Positions 25,924 to 35,143 of a stretch of 64,000 nucleotides of DNA are shown in pieces; position 1 is the stretch's first letter; every line of letters begins with the position of its first letter. This stretch comes from an uncultured Prevotellaceae bacterium (GTDB taxonomy: Bacteria; Bacteroidota; Bacteroidia; Bacteroidales; Bacteroidaceae): assembly GCA_902769705.1 (NCBI GenBank), contig CACXPX010000002.1, forward strand, positions 1-64,000, in the 5' to 3' direction. A program made the position numbers and the translations under genes. Under the pieces are notes generated by a model. That model was not told the origin of the DNA. It saw only the letters and a list, made by a program, of their open reading frames with translations, and searched no databases.

Positions 25924-27003
25924 TCATTTATAGAAGTTCTTCTCGTAGGCGGAAAACTCGTCTTTCTTCAGCACACAGCGTTTGAACCACGAAACGATGA
26001 AGCCAGTGCCATAGCCCATGAGCTGGACAAAGGCAGCGGGCACACTGAGCAGGCCCACCCAGAGGCTGCGGTTCTTGATGGAAGAGTGGACGAAGATGAT
26101 GAGCGAATAAAGAAGCAGGGGGAATAGGCCCAACACACAAGAAACGAGACCTACTCCTTGGTGCATATTATCGGTGGGACGAAGTCCGTGAGCATCCAAC
26201 CATTCGCCTTCGGCATAGAGTTCAATACCATTCAGAATGAGCAGGAGCAAACAGATGACACCCACGGTGAAAACCGCAGGCAACAGATGTACGAGTTTCA
26301 AGGTTCCGGGATGGCGTTTCATCAAGTTGATACGGGCAATGCCGCTATTGTAGACCTGCTTCCAGAACTTGCGGAAGTCTGTTCGCCGTTTGTGCCACAC
26401 CCACGCGTCGGGTAGCAGTCGGGGCTGATGTCCGGCCTCGCAGATGCGATAGGAGAAATCGATGTCCTCACCAAAGCGCATACGCGAGAATCCGCCCAAC
26501 TGCATATAGACATCACGGCGCACGCCCATGTTGAACGAACGTGGGAAGAACTTGTCGAGCTTGGCCTTTCCACCACGTATTCCACCCGTTGTGAAGAACG
26601 ACGTCATCGAGTAGCTGATGGCTTTCTGCACAGGTGTAAACGAGTCGTGGGCAGCATCTGGACCTCCCCAAGCCACAATGTCCCCGTCCTTGAGTCCTTC
26701 ATCGACGGCCTTCAGATAGTCGGGCGGCAGCACCACATCGCTGTCGAGCACGATGAGCCATTCGCCCTCAGCACGCTCGGCACCATAGTTGCGGCTCTGA
26801 CCGGGCCCGCTGTTGGGTTTCATGAAATACCTCAGGTGGAGTGTCTGCTCGTATTTATGACAAACCTCCTCGCATGGAACGCTGGAGCCATCCTCCACAA
26901 CAATCACCTCGAAATCGCCAACGGTCTGTTGTGTAAGGCTCTGAAGCAACTCGTCCACTTCGTCGGGACGGTTGAAAACTGGAACGATGATTGAATATTT
27001 CAT
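25924..27003 (-). CDS. family 2 glycosyltransferase, membrane-associated
   Basis: The N-terminal half is a GT-A fold inverting glycosyltransferase: YSIIVPVFNRPDEVDELLQSL at the start, the VVEDGSS loop, and the metal-binding DSDV motif (VLDSDVVLPPDYL) near residue 92. The acceptor-side motif GEDIDFSYRICEAGH follows near residue 200. Two to three membrane helices at about residues 245-330 anchor it to the inner membrane. The total length is 359 residues. The sugar and acceptor are unknown; the enzyme stands alone with a terminator rather than in a polysaccharide cluster, so a housekeeping glycan or glycolipid role is as likely as capsule. Confidence 0.88.
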   Translation of the reverse strand: MKYSIIVPVFNRPDEVDELLQSLTQQTVGDFEVIVVEDGSSVPCEEVCHKYEQTLHLRYFMKPNSGPGQSRNYGAERAEGEWLIVLDSDVVLPPDYLKAVDEGLKDGDIVAWGGPDAAHDSFTPVQKAISYSMTSFFTTGGIRGGKAKLDKFFPRSFNMGVRRDVYMQLGGFSRMRFGEDIDFSYRICEAGHQPRLLPDAWVWHKRRTDFRKFWKQVYNSGIARINLMKRHPGTLKLVHLLPAVFTVGVICLLLLILNGIELYAEGEWLDAHGLRPTDNMHQGVGLVSCVLGLFPLLLYSLIIFVHSSIKNRSLWVGLLSVPAAFVQLMGYGTGFIVSWFKRCVLKKDEFSAYEKNFYK

Positions 27004-27177
27004 GATTGCTAGCCATTAAGTAATAATTCGTTGTTTGGTTGTTTGACGCAATAACGAATAAAAAAGTTGCATAAAACAATAAAAGTGAACAGTTTATGAT
27101 GCATTTAACTTCGTGCATACAACACGAATGAACATCACAAACTATTCACTCTTCACTATTCACTTTGCTCTTGTGAA

Positions 27178-27744
27178 TTATTCCTTCACACGCTGCAGAT
27201 AGCTGCCGTCGCGGGTGTCAACGAGCACCAGCTCGCCTTCCTCGATAAAGAGGGGCACACGAATCTCCACACCAGTCTCCAAAGTTGCAGGCTTCAGCGA
27301 GTTTGTGGCGGTGTCGCCCTTAATGCCAGGCTCAGAGTGAGTCACACGCAAGGTGGTCTTCACGGGCATCTCAGCATAGAGGATAGTGTTGGTGTCGGCA
27401 TCGCTCACCACTTCCACCACATCGCTCTCCTTCATGTAGTCCACACCGGTGATGAGGTCCTTGGCGATGGGAATCTGGTCGTAAGTCTCCTGGTTCATGA
27501 AGATGTAGTCGGCTCCGTCGATATAGAGGAACTGATAGGGACGGCGCTCGATGCGAACGTCTTCAAGAGCCTCACCGATGTTGAAACGTTTCTCCAGCAC
27601 ACGTCCGCTGACCACATCCTTCAGAGTGGTGCGCATGATGGTGTTACCTTTACCGGGTTTCACGTGCAGGAAGTCGATGCACACAAACAGTTTGCCATCC
27701 ATGCGGATGCATGTACCTTTCTTGATGTCTTGTGATTTAATCAT
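27178..27744 (-). CDS. efp: elongation factor P
   Basis: EF-P binds between the ribosomal P and E sites and relieves stalling at consecutive prolines. The ATG at 27744 gives a standard 188-residue protein starting MIKSQDIKKGTCIRMDGK. The modifiable lysine is at the tip of the loop HVKPGKGN (Lys32). C-terminal OB domains end normally (DTRDGSYLQRVKE). The upstream open frame crosses the promoter and is rejected. No EpmA/EpmB or EarP modification gene is visible nearby. Confidence 0.96.
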   Translation of the reverse strand: MIKSQDIKKGTCIRMDGKLFVCIDFLHVKPGKGNTIMRTTLKDVVSGRVLEKRFNIGEALEDVRIERRPYQFLYIDGADYIFMNQETYDQIPIAKDLITGVDYMKESDVVEVVSDADTNTILYAEMPVKTTLRVTHSEPGIKGDTATNSLKPATLETGVEIRVPLFIEEGELVLVDTRDGSYLQRVKE

Positions 27745-27801
27745 TGTCTTTATTACTTGTTTTGTGATAGTATATTCTGCAAGAGTCGCTCTTTTGCGGT
27801 G

Positions 27802-27833
27802 CAAAGTTACGAAAAAATGAGAGAAATGCAAAA
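27802..27833 (-). promoter_or_regulatory. promoter of efp
   Basis: On the minus strand TTTTG (27833-27829), 19 nt, TAACTTTG (27809-27802), giving a leader of about 50 nt. Confidence 0.7.
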
Positions 27834-27944
27834 GGAAAACTTGTTTTTCTTTTCTTTTCCGCGTGCAAAGTAGCTTCGGCGAAGCCAAAGTTACGAATAA
27901 AATATAAAAAAACAGCCTTTTTGCATTTAAAAATCACATAATTC

Positions 27945-27975
27945 TTTGTTATTTCAAAAATTATGCGTACTTTTG
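27945..27975 (+). promoter_or_regulatory. promoter of rpmH
   Basis: TTTG (27945-27948), 19 nt, TACTTTTG (27968-27975), a near-perfect consensus as expected for a ribosomal protein gene. The leader is about 65 nt. Confidence 0.75.
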
Positions 27976-28042
27976 CACCCCAAAGTCTACAAATCGGGTT
28001 TCGATTTTAGTTGATTAATAACAATAAAACAAATATAAGACA

Positions 28043-28198
28043 ATGAAAAGAACATTTCAGCCGCACAATCGCCGTCGCGTGAACAAGCATGGTTTCCGTG
28101 AGCGCATGGCAACGAAGAACGGTCGTCGCGTCTTGGCTGCTCGCCGCGCACGTGGCCGCAAGAAGCTTACCGTTTCTGACGAGAAGCACGGAAAGTAA
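28043..28198 (+). CDS. rpmH: 50S ribosomal protein L34
   Basis: The 51-residue, strongly basic protein begins [20 protein letters not shown], the L34 signature, and continues with [21 protein letters not shown]34 sits in domain III of 23S rRNA. The gene is monocistronic here with its own strong promoter and terminator. The usual neighbours rnpA and dnaA are not present, which is normal in Bacteroidetes. Divergent from efp, another translation factor. Confidence 0.97.
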   Translation: MKRTFQPHNRRRVNKHGFRERMATKNGRRVLAARRARGRKKLTVSDEKHGK

Positions 28199-28237
28199 AT
28201 CCCTGCGAGTTCGCAGTCGGAGATTCCGAACGACGAG

Positions 28238-28276
28238 AAGCAGCGAATCAGCTCAATGAGTTGGTTCGCTGCTTTT
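28238..28276 (+). terminator. intrinsic terminator of rpmH
   Basis: AAGCAGCGAA (28238-28247) pairs with TTCGCTGCTT (28265-28274), followed by T residues; the stem starts 40 nt after the stop. Confidence 0.85.
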
Positions 28277-28344
28277 ATATTGCAGAAAACGACATGATGA
28301 TGAAAATTTAACGTGTCATTGGGTTATATAATCCACATTTTTTG

Positions 28345-28352
28345 TATCTTTG
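28345..28352 (+). promoter_or_regulatory. -7 promoter element of the GH30 gene
   Basis: TATCTTTG, 28 nt before the ATG at 28380; a TTG at 28319-28321 is 23 nt upstream, slightly too far for an ideal -33. Confidence 0.5.
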
Positions 28353-28379
28353 CACCGCAATAACAAATTACTTGAACCA

Positions 28380-29936
28380 ATGAAGAAAGTTATTCCCAAC
28401 ACATCAACGACGAAGCGGTGCCTTACAGCTCTGGTATTTCTGCTTGCTGTAGTAGTTCCTACTCATGCACTCACCATCAAAATCACCGTAAGCGACACCC
28501 GCCTTCAGACCATCACAGGTTTTGGTGCAGCTTGTTGCGATGGCGCCATGCGCCCTTTCGCCGATGACACCCAGCCTGTGAAACTGCTCTACGGCCCCAA
28601 TTCTCCCATTGGGCTGAACATCATGCGTATGGAAATCTCGCCGAATTTCAAAGGCGACATGTCTTATTCTGACGTCGGATGGGATACTCCCTACGATTGG
28701 AAAGGGTCTCTGCCCTCGGCAAAGATTGTCAAACAGCGCGGTGGCATTGTTTTCGGCACACCTTGGTCGCCCCCAGGTGAGTATAAGACCAATGGAACGG
28801 CTCAAGGCGGACATTCTGACAGCCAAGGAAACAAAGAGGGCAGGCTGAGAAAAGACTGTTATGAGAAATTCTTCCCTTGGCTGAACACATTCCTGAAGTA
28901 TATGAAGCAGAACGGAGTGAACGTCGATGCTGTGTCAATCCAGAACGAACCCGATTGGTGGGTCGATTATTCCGGCTGTCTCTATACCCCACAGGAACAA
29001 CTCACCCTCGTGAAGAACTACGCCCACATGCTCGACCGTGAGACCTATAAGGGCGTACGTCTGATTAGTGCCGAGCCACTCGGCTTCCGCCAAGACTATT
29101 CCGACATGCTGTTGAACGACCCTGTGGCTCGTGAACAAATTGACATCATCGCAGGACACCTGTACGGTCACCCGCCCCTTGACAACGGCAACATGAAGAG
29201 TGCGGCAGTTCTTGCCGAGAAATATGGAAAAGAGGTCTGGATGACGGAGCACTCTGTGACTGACAACATCGACCATCTGCCCAACTGGAACGAGCAATTG
29301 GTATTCGCCAAAGAATTGAACGAGTGTATGAATGCCGGCTGCACGGGATATATCTATTGGTATATGCGTGCGCATTGGGCCTTCGTGGGTACAGGCGAAT
29401 CAAAGTACAACCCGGGTAACACCAAGAACAAACTGTTGCCTCGCGCCTATGTACTGTCTCATTTCTCCAAGCACGTCACAGGTTCTACCCGCTTGAAACT
29501 TACAGGAATCACCTCTTCCCAGACGAATGCAGCTATCCAGATGTCTTCATACATCAAAGGCGACTCGCTCATCGTGATGGCTATCAATGCCACCAAAACC
29601 TCTCACGACATACAACTCACGTTGCCCTACAATGTGAAAAGTGGCGTTCACCTTATATCCACAGGAAACGAGACTGATAAACTCTGCCAAGAGTCACCCA
29701 TCGAAATCGACCAGCCGACTAACGAACAGACTGTCCCCCTTACTGCATATAGTCTGAACACCTATATCTTCATGCTTGATCAAGGCAGTTCGGCTATCAA
29801 GGAAGTGAAGCTAACAGAATCTGACGGACCCAAGACCTATTACGACCTGATGGGACGGCGTATGGACACGCCTCATGGACTTTGCATTGAGAAAAATGCT
29901 GACGGTTCTTCCGTGAAGGTTTACATTAAAGAATAA
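28380..29936 (+). CDS. secreted glycoside hydrolase family 30 enzyme
   Basis: The 518-residue protein is exported: after a basic start (MKKVIPNTSTTKRC) comes a hydrophobic signal core ending near THA. The (beta/alpha)8 domain has the GH30 opening QTITGFGAACCDGA, the acid/base glutamate in IQNEPDWW (Glu190) and the nucleophile glutamate in VWMTEHSV (Glu290). A beta domain follows. The last 35 residues (YYDLMGRRMDTPHGL...VKVYIKE) resemble the short C-terminal segment with a YDLxGRR motif seen on many secreted Prevotella proteins. GH30 members act on glucosylceramide, beta-1,6-glucan, xylan or fucosides. The SIQNEPDWWVDY context suits xylanase or glucuronoxylanase-like subfamilies, but this is uncertain. 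No SusC/SusD genes are adjacent. Confidence 0.9.
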   Translation: MKKVIPNTSTTKRCLTALVFLLAVVVPTHALTIKITVSDTRLQTITGFGAACCDGAMRPFADDTQPVKLLYGPNSPIGLNIMRMEISPNFKGDMSYSDVGWDTPYDWKGSLPSAKIVKQRGGIVFGTPWSPPGEYKTNGTAQGGHSDSQGNKEGRLRKDCYEKFFPWLNTFLKYMKQNGVNVDAVSIQNEPDWWVDYSGCLYTPQEQLTLVKNYAHMLDRETYKGVRLISAEPLGFRQDYSDMLLNDPVAREQIDIIAGHLYGHPPLDNGNMKSAAVLAEKYGKEVWMTEHSVTDNIDHLPNWNEQLVFAKELNECMNAGCTGYIYWYMRAHWAFVGTGESKYNPGNTKNKLLPRAYVLSHFSKHVTGSTRLKLTGITSSQTNAAIQMSSYIKGDSLIVMAINATKTSHDIQLTLPYNVKSGVHLISTGNETDKLCQESPIEIDQPTNEQTVPLTAYSLNTYIFMLDQGSSAIKEVKLTESDGPKTYYDLMGRRMDTPHGLCIEKNADGSSVKVYIKE

Positions 29937-30027
29937 GAATCCCTTCCAGTCCTCTCAAAAAACTGCTGGAGATTACCCCTTAAGCAACAAAATGAAACGC
30001 TTTTGGGGAAGCAAAGCAAAAGACAGA

Positions 30028-30143
30028 GGGGCTGTGTCAAAATAGTAGTGCATATTTCTGAAAAGTGTACATGCCACATGTACGGACTGTACAAGCTACA
30101 TGTACAGTTCTTATATGCCACATCTGCTATTTGACACAGCCCC
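30028..30143. repeat. array D: three palindromes at 22-bp period inside a 17-bp inverted repeat
   Basis: GGGGCTGTGTCAAAATAG (30028-30045) is inverted as CTATTTGACACAGCCCC (30127-30143). Between them are palindromic units at 30066 (TGTACATGCCACATGTACG), 30088 (TGTACAAGCTACATGTACA) and a decayed one at 30110 (CTTATATGCCACATCTGC), 22 bp apart. The outer inverted repeat with a following CCCCTTTT could also act as a terminator after the GH30 gene. There is no coding sequence and no transposase. Confidence 0.8.
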
Positions 30144-30335
30144 TTTTGTTTCTTTCAAAGCACATAGGTGGGATAATTACCGATTCGTTGCGGCTTTACC
30201 CTCAACCACCTTAGTTGATGAAGAAAAGCCTTTTCATCTTGTCAATCGGACGCTTTTAGACGGACAAACGCCTAAAAAACGTTCGCCATAATCAAATTTC
30301 TTCATTCTTCTTTATTCATTATTCATTTTATTATG

Positions 30336-30343
30336 TATCTTTG
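30336..30343 (+). promoter_or_regulatory. -7 promoter element of the PASTA-rluD-ddl gene group
   Basis: TATCTTTG ends 24 nt before the ATG at 30368. The genes that follow to about 35.1 kb are closely spaced on the same strand. Confidence 0.55.
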
Positions 30344-30367
30344 CATTCAGAAACAAACATTCATAGG

Positions 30368-31081
30368 ATGAAGACATCTGAATTTTTCCGCAAGTTCGTC
30401 AGTGGCTACCTCTGGGGCAATCTGTTGGCTATGGCGGTTGTCGTGGTCTTGCTGGCTCTCGGCGTAAGATACGGGCTCGACCTCTACACACATCACGGCG
30501 AGACGCTTGTTGTGCCAAACGTGAAACACAAGGCCTATAAAGACGCTGAGCGCATTCTCGACGACTTGGGGCTGGTTATAGAAGTGAGCGACACGGGATA
30601 CGTGAAGTCGCTACCGCCCGACTGCATTTTGGAACAATCAGTAAGTCCTGGCGACCGCGTGAAATCTGGGCGCATCATCTATGTAACAATCAATGCGCCA
30701 ACCACACCCACCATCGCTTTGCCCGACGTCATCGACAACAGTTCGCTGCGTGAGGCTATGGCCAAGCTCTCGGCCATAGGATTCAAGTTGGGTATGCCCG
30801 AGTTTGTGCCTGGCGAGCGCGATTGGGTGTATGGCATCACAGTGAAAGGCCGTCATGTGACCACAGGTGAGAGAATATCCATTGAAGATGAACTCATCAT
30901 TCAGGTTGGCAACGGTCAGCGTGATATGAGCGACTCTGTTGACTATATCGACCCTGTCTATCCTTTCGAAGACGAAGAAGAGGAAGACGAATTCGAGGTG
31001 GTGGAGAATCCTGAACAGAATTTCCCTGAGCCTGCCGAACCGCTTGACGGCACGCGCGGAGAAACTCCGCCTACGGAATAA
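30368..31081 (+). CDS. membrane-anchored PASTA-domain protein
   Basis: The 237-residue protein has a short cytoplasmic start, one membrane helix (about residues 15-37, LLAMAVVVVLLALGVRYGL), two extracytoplasmic PASTA domains (about 45-108 and 112-182), and a very acidic Pro/Glu-rich tail. PASTA domains bind peptidoglycan stem peptides or beta-lactams in kinases and PBPs. Here there is no kinase or transpeptidase domain. It is followed by rluD and ddl, an order seen in Bacteroidales, so it may belong to cell-wall sensing. ATG at 30368 is preferred over an upstream TTG that overlaps the promoter box. Confidence 0.88.
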   Translation: MKTSEFFRKFVSGYLWGNLLAMAVVVVLLALGVRYGLDLYTHHGETLVVPNVKHKAYKDAERILDDLGLVIEVSDTGYVKSLPPDCILEQSVSPGDRVKSGRIIYVTINAPTTPTIALPDVIDNSSLREAMAKLSAIGFKLGMPEFVPGERDWVYGITVKGRHVTTGERISIEDELIIQVGNGQRDMSDSVDYIDPVYPFEDEEEEDEFEVVENPEQNFPEPAEPLDGTRGETPPTE

Positions 31082-31100
31082 CCTTTGTCTCGCAAAGAGA

Positions 31101-32201
31101 ATGCAAATGAAGGAAGACTACATGGAACAAGACGAACTGTTCGACATCGGGGCCGCTTCAGAGGATCTCGATGGTGAACAGCCTGAGTTATACGAGCATT
31201 TCAAATTCATCGTTGACCCCGGACAGACTCCCTTGCGTGTCGACAAATACATGCTGGAGAAACTGCAACACTCGTCGCGCAACCGCATACAAAAGGCTGC
31301 CGATGCTGGTTTTGTGCATGTGAACGAGCGGCCGGTGAAAAGTAATTATAAAGTGAGACCCGGTGATGTGGTAACGCTGATGCTCGACCGCCCTCGCCAC
31401 GATTCTACCATCGAACCCGAAAACATTCCGCTCAACATCGTCTATGAGGACGACCAGCTGATGGTCATTAACAAAGAGGCGGGTATGGTGGTGCACCCAG
31501 GGGCAGGAAACTTCCACGGCACACTTATCAACGCCATCGCTTGGCACCTGAAAGACAATCCGGCTTTCGATCCTAACGACCCTGAGGTGGGACTCGTGCA
31601 CCGCATCGACAAAGACACTAGCGGACTGCTGGTAGTAGCTAAAACACCTGATGCCAAGTCTAAACTCGGCCTGCAGTTCTTCAACAAGACCACCCACCGT
31701 TCTTATTTGGCCCTCGTGTGGTGCAATTTCACCGAAGACGAAGGACGTATCGAGGGAAACATAGGCCGCGACCCTCGCGACCGTTTGCGCATGATGGTTT
31801 TTCCGCCCGACTCAGAAATAGGAAAGCCTGCCGTCACGCACTATCGGGTGGTGGAACGTTTCGGATATACCACACTCATCGAGTGCATCCTCGAGACTGG
31901 ACGCACACACCAGATTCGCGCCCACATGCGGCACATCGGCCATCCGCTATTCTGCGATGAGCGGTACGGAGGAACGGAGATTCTGCGCGGGCAACGGTCG
32001 TCCACCTACAAGGCATTCATACAAAACTGTTTCAACTTGTGCCCGAGGCAAGTGCTTCATGCCCAGACTTTGGGATTCCGGCATCCCACGACCGGACAGC
32101 AGATGGACTTCACGTCACCATTGCCTGCTGACATGCAAGCTGTCATCGACAAATGGCGCAACTATATCAACGGCACAGCACAAAATACTTTCGAACAATA
32201 A
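31101..32201 (+). CDS. rluD: RluD-family 23S rRNA pseudouridine synthase
   Basis: The enzyme isomerises specific uridines of 23S rRNA. From the ATG at 31101 the protein has 366 residues: an acidic start, an S4 RNA-binding domain (LRVDKYMLEKLQHSSRNRIQ... VRPGDVVTL), then the catalytic domain with the RluA/RluD signature HRIDKDTSGLLVVAK carrying the catalytic aspartate. GRTHQIRAHMRHIGHPL is the second conserved block. ATGs at 31107 and 31122 are alternative starts. It lies 19 nt after the PASTA gene and 45 nt before ddl. RluD rather than RluC is suggested by the layout only. Confidence 0.9.
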   Translation: MQMKEDYMEQDELFDIGAASEDLDGEQPELYEHFKFIVDPGQTPLRVDKYMLEKLQHSSRNRIQKAADAGFVHVNERPVKSNYKVRPGDVVTLMLDRPRHDSTIEPENIPLNIVYEDDQLMVINKEAGMVVHPGAGNFHGTLINAIAWHLKDNPAFDPNDPEVGLVHRIDKDTSGLLVVAKTPDAKSKLGLQFFNKTTHRSYLALVWCNFTEDEGRIEGNIGRDPRDRLRMMVFPPDSEIGKPAVTHYRVVERFGYTTLIECILETGRTHQIRAHMRHIGHPLFCDERYGGTEILRGQRSSTYKAFIQNCFNLCPRQVLHAQTLGFRHPTTGQQMDFTSPLPADMQAVIDKWRNYINGTAQNTFEQ

Positions 32202-32246
32202 CAATAAAAGGTTGCGCAACGCGCTACCAAAAGAAGATAAAAAACA

Positions 32247-33248
32247 ATGAAGACAACTAAACGGAACATAGCCATCGTATGCGGTGGCGATTCGTCTGAA
32301 CACGACGTTTCCCTGCGCTCGGCACAAGGACTCTACTCTTTCTTTGACAAGGAACGATACAACATCTTTGTTGTCGACATCAAAGGACTCGACTGGCACG
32401 TGAACCTCGACAACGGAGACTCGGCGAAAATCGACAAAAACGATTTCTCGTTCAAACTCGACGGCAAAACGATATGGTTTGACTACGCCTACATTACCAT
32501 CCACGGAACACCAGGCGAGAACGGTATTATGCAGGGATACTTCGAACTCATCAACATCCCCTACTCCACCAGCAGCGTGCTCATCGAGGCTCTGACATTC
32601 GACAAGTACGTGCTCAACAACTACCTGCGTGCCTTCAACGTGAATGTGGCCGACAGCATCTTGTTGCGACGGGGAGAAGAGAACAAATATTCCGAAGCCG
32701 AAATAGAGGCCCGACTGGGTATGCCTTGCTTCGTGAAGCCTGCAGCCGATGGTAGTAGCTTCGGTGTTTCCAAGGTGAAGAACACCGACCAGATTGCTCC
32801 AGCGCTCCGCAACGCTTTTATGGAATGCGACGAAGTAATGATTGAACAATACATGCAAGGCACCGAGGTGACCGTGGGATGCTATAAGACCAAAGAGAAA
32901 AGCGTGGTGTTCCCCGTGACTGAGGTTGTTACGTCGAACGAGTTCTTCGACTACGACGCCAAATACAACGGACAGGTGCAAGAAATCACGCCGGCCCGTA
33001 TCTCGCCTGAGCTTACCAAGGCTCTGCAAGACGAGACCAGCCGCATCTACGACATCCTTCACTGCAACGGCATCATCCGCATCGACTATATCATCACCCG
33101 CAACACCGATGGTTCTGACCGCATCAACATGCTGGAAATCAACACCACACCCGGCATGACTGCCACCAGTTTTATCCCGCAGCAGGTGCGTGCCGCCGGA
33201 CTCGATATCAAGGATGTCTTGACGGAGATTGTTGAGAACCAGTTCTGA
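32247..33248 (+). CDS. ddl: D-alanine--D-alanine ligase
   Basis: Ddl makes the D-Ala-D-Ala dipeptide that MurF attaches to the muropeptide. The 333-residue ATP-grasp protein opens with NIAIVCGGDSSEHDVSLRSAQ and has the substrate serine region ITIHGTPGENGIMQGYFE, the grasp loop KPAADGSSFGVSKVK and the C-terminal MLEINTTPGMTATSFIPQQ. Target of D-cycloserine. It forms a tight group with the upstream rluD and the downstream acyltransferase (36 nt). Confidence 0.96.
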   Translation: MKTTKRNIAIVCGGDSSEHDVSLRSAQGLYSFFDKERYNIFVVDIKGLDWHVNLDNGDSAKIDKNDFSFKLDGKTIWFDYAYITIHGTPGENGIMQGYFELINIPYSTSSVLIEALTFDKYVLNNYLRAFNVNVADSILLRRGEENKYSEAEIEARLGMPCFVKPAADGSSFGVSKVKNTDQIAPALRNAFMECDEVMIEQYMQGTEVTVGCYKTKEKSVVFPVTEVVTSNEFFDYDAKYNGQVQEITPARISPELTKALQDETSRIYDILHCNGIIRIDYIITRNTDGSDRINMLEINTTPGMTATSFIPQQVRAAGLDIKDVLTEIVENQF

Positions 33249-33284
33249 ATGAGTTGTAATTAGCGAATAGTGAGCACGATAGCC

Positions 33285-34448
33285 ATGAATGAATTCGACG
33301 AGATACGTCCCTACGAGGCAGGCGAGATGCAGCAAGCGTTTCGCGAACTGCTCGCCGACCGCCAGTTCTCTCTGGTGATGAAGGGCTTCGCTCCGTGGTT
33401 GCCCAAAGCAATTCGCAACAGTCTGCTGAAGTTGGCTTTCACCGGTGTGAAGACTCCGCTTGACTTCCAACTGCGTTTCATGAAGCCCGTCGTGCGCCAC
33501 ATCATCCGTAAACACACAGACGGATGTACTTTCGATGAAGGACCTTTGGCGGCAAACGAAAAGACTCAACGCTACACATTCATCAGCAACCATCGCGACA
33601 TCGTGCTCGACTCGGCATTCCTCGACGTGATGCTCGTAGACCACGGCTATCCCACGACTGTAGAAATTGGCATTGGCGACAACCTGCTCATTTATCCGTG
33701 GATTAAACGTCTCGTGCGCATGAACAAAGCTTTCACCGTTCGCAGAGGCCTCACCCCAAAAGAGATGCTCCGCGCCAGTCAGCTCATGAGCCGCTACATC
33801 CACTATGCTGTAACTGAAAAGAAGGAGAACATCTGGATTGCCCAACGCGAAGGACGTGCAAAAGACTCCGATGACCGCACTCAAGACTCTGTGTTGAAAA
33901 TGCTAGCAATGGGCGGCGAAGGTTCTATGGTTGAAAAACTGCGTGAACTCAACATCGTACCTCTTACCATCAGTTATGAATTCGACCCTTGCGACTATCT
34001 GAAGGCGCAAGAGTTCCAGCAAAAGCGCGATAACCCAGCCTTCAAGAAAAGTCGGCAAGACGACCTCGACAACATGAAGACGGGCATCTTTGGCTATAAG
34101 GGGCACGTGCACTACCATTGTGGAACTCCCGTAAACCAATGGATTGACGAACTCGCCAACCTTCCTAAAAACGAATTCTTCACAGCACTCAGCCAACGTA
34201 TCGACAGCGAATTGCATCAGCACTATCGTCTCTACCCCAGCAACTTCATCGCTCTCGATGAACTAAACGGCAATACAGCCTACGCTGACAATTATTCGAA
34301 GGCTGACAAACAACGCTTCGACGATTATCTGAACGAGCGGATTGCGAAAGTAGAACTCGATGGAAAGGATGAGGTTTTCCTGCGCGAACGCATATTGACG
34401 ATGTATGCCAACCCCGCAATCAACAAGATGAAACAGGAAAAGAAATGA
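33285..34448 (+). CDS. lysophospholipid acyltransferase-like protein (PlsC superfamily)
   Basis: The 387-residue protein has the acyltransferase motif H-x4/5-D as SNHRDIVLDSAFLD near residue 110 and a following QREGRAKDSDD block that resembles the substrate-binding motif III (FPEGTRS type). This suggests transfer of an acyl chain to a lysolipid. It is larger than typical PlsC proteins and has a long C-terminal part without clear domains. The ATG at 33285 is preferred over a GTG 15 nt upstream. Its stop overlaps the start of the NigD-like gene by 4 nt (ATGA), so translation is probably coupled. Confidence 0.78.
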   Translation: MNEFDEIRPYEAGEMQQAFRELLADRQFSLVMKGFAPWLPKAIRNSLLKLAFTGVKTPLDFQLRFMKPVVRHIIRKHTDGCTFDEGPLAANEKTQRYTFISNHRDIVLDSAFLDVMLVDHGYPTTVEIGIGDNLLIYPWIKRLVRMNKAFTVRRGLTPKEMLRASQLMSRYIHYAVTEKKENIWIAQREGRAKDSDDRTQDSVLKMLAMGGEGSMVEKLRELNIVPLTISYEFDPCDYLKAQEFQQKRDNPAFKKSRQDDLDNMKTGIFGYKGHVHYHCGTPVNQWIDELANLPKNEFFTALSQRIDSELHQHYRLYPSNFIALDELNGNTAYADNYSKADKQRFDDYLNERIAKVELDGKDEVFLRERILTMYANPAINKMKQEKK

Positions 34449-35143
34449 CCAATAACACCAAAAGACAGACACGAAAAGTAGGGAAGACAGCACTTGTTGC
34501 ATCTTTCATACTTTTCGTGTCTGTTTTTTGGAGTTGCACCAACGACAACTACGATTCTGGCGATGGCACCTACAGTTACTTGCGAGCAGAATTCGCTATG
34601 ACTCACATCGCCAACGACAGCACCATCGATTATGCCATCAATGATGACGACCGTCGTATTGACATCAAAAAATCCTTTAAACCACGCTGGACAACTACCA
34701 CAGACTCACTCTACCGAGCGCTACTCTACTACAACGACAAGCCCGAAGGCGCCGAGGCTGTCAAACTAACACAAGTCTATATACTCACCCCTGTCGACAC
34801 GTCAAAAGTTGAGAAGTTGGTCTTCGCCCCCGTGAACTTCGAAAGTTCGTGGATAAGCCCCAACGAAAACTATCTGAACTTCTCGTTCTTTGTCAAAACA
34901 GGTAAGCCTGATGACGAAGACGCCCATCATTCCATCGGAATTTTGTCCGACACCACCGACGATGGAACCTATATCTTCACGTTGTACCACGACCAAGGAG
35001 GCGTACCCGAATATTACAGCACACGTGTTTATGCCAGCATCCCCTTGACCGACGAGATGCGGCAAAAGAAATTAAGATTAGTCATTAATACCTATAGCGG
35101 ACTAGTCATCAAAGACTACCCTGCTTTAACAACCGCTCACTAA
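34445..35143 (+). CDS. NigD-like lipoprotein
   Basis: The 232-residue protein has a lipoprotein signal (residues about 15-31, ALVASFILFVSVFWSC) with the cysteine followed by TNDNYDSGDG. The rest is beta-rich, with the pattern of NigD-like proteins: a short OB-like N-terminal part and a C-terminal domain with NYLNFSFFVKTG and LVINTY. NigD was named from the nigrescin bacteriocin region of Prevotella nigrescens, but most homologues are unlinked to bacteriocins and uncharacterised. Expected on the periplasmic face of a membrane. Its 3' end overlaps tdh by 35 nt. Confidence 0.65.
   Translation: MTNNTKRQTRKVGKTALVASFILFVSVFWSCTNDNYDSGDGTYSYLRAEFAMTHIANDSTIDYAINDDDRRIDIKKSFKPRWTTTTDSLYRALLYYNDKPEGAEAVKLTQVYILTPVDTSKVEKLVFAPVNFESSWISPNENYLNFSFFVKTGKPDDEDAHHSIGILSDTTDDGTYIFTLYHDQGGVPEYYSTRVYASIPLTDEMRQKKLRLVINTYSGLVIKDYPALTTAH

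Noticed and set aside
30028-30143. Insertion sequence
   Set aside because: The inverted repeats enclose only about 80 bp with no coding capacity; called a repeat instead.
32115-33884. Long minus-strand open frame of 589 codons opposite rluD, ddl and the acyltransferase
   Set aside because: It crosses three well-supported genes on the other strand, is rich in His and Val as antisense frames of this codon usage are, and shows no domain pattern.
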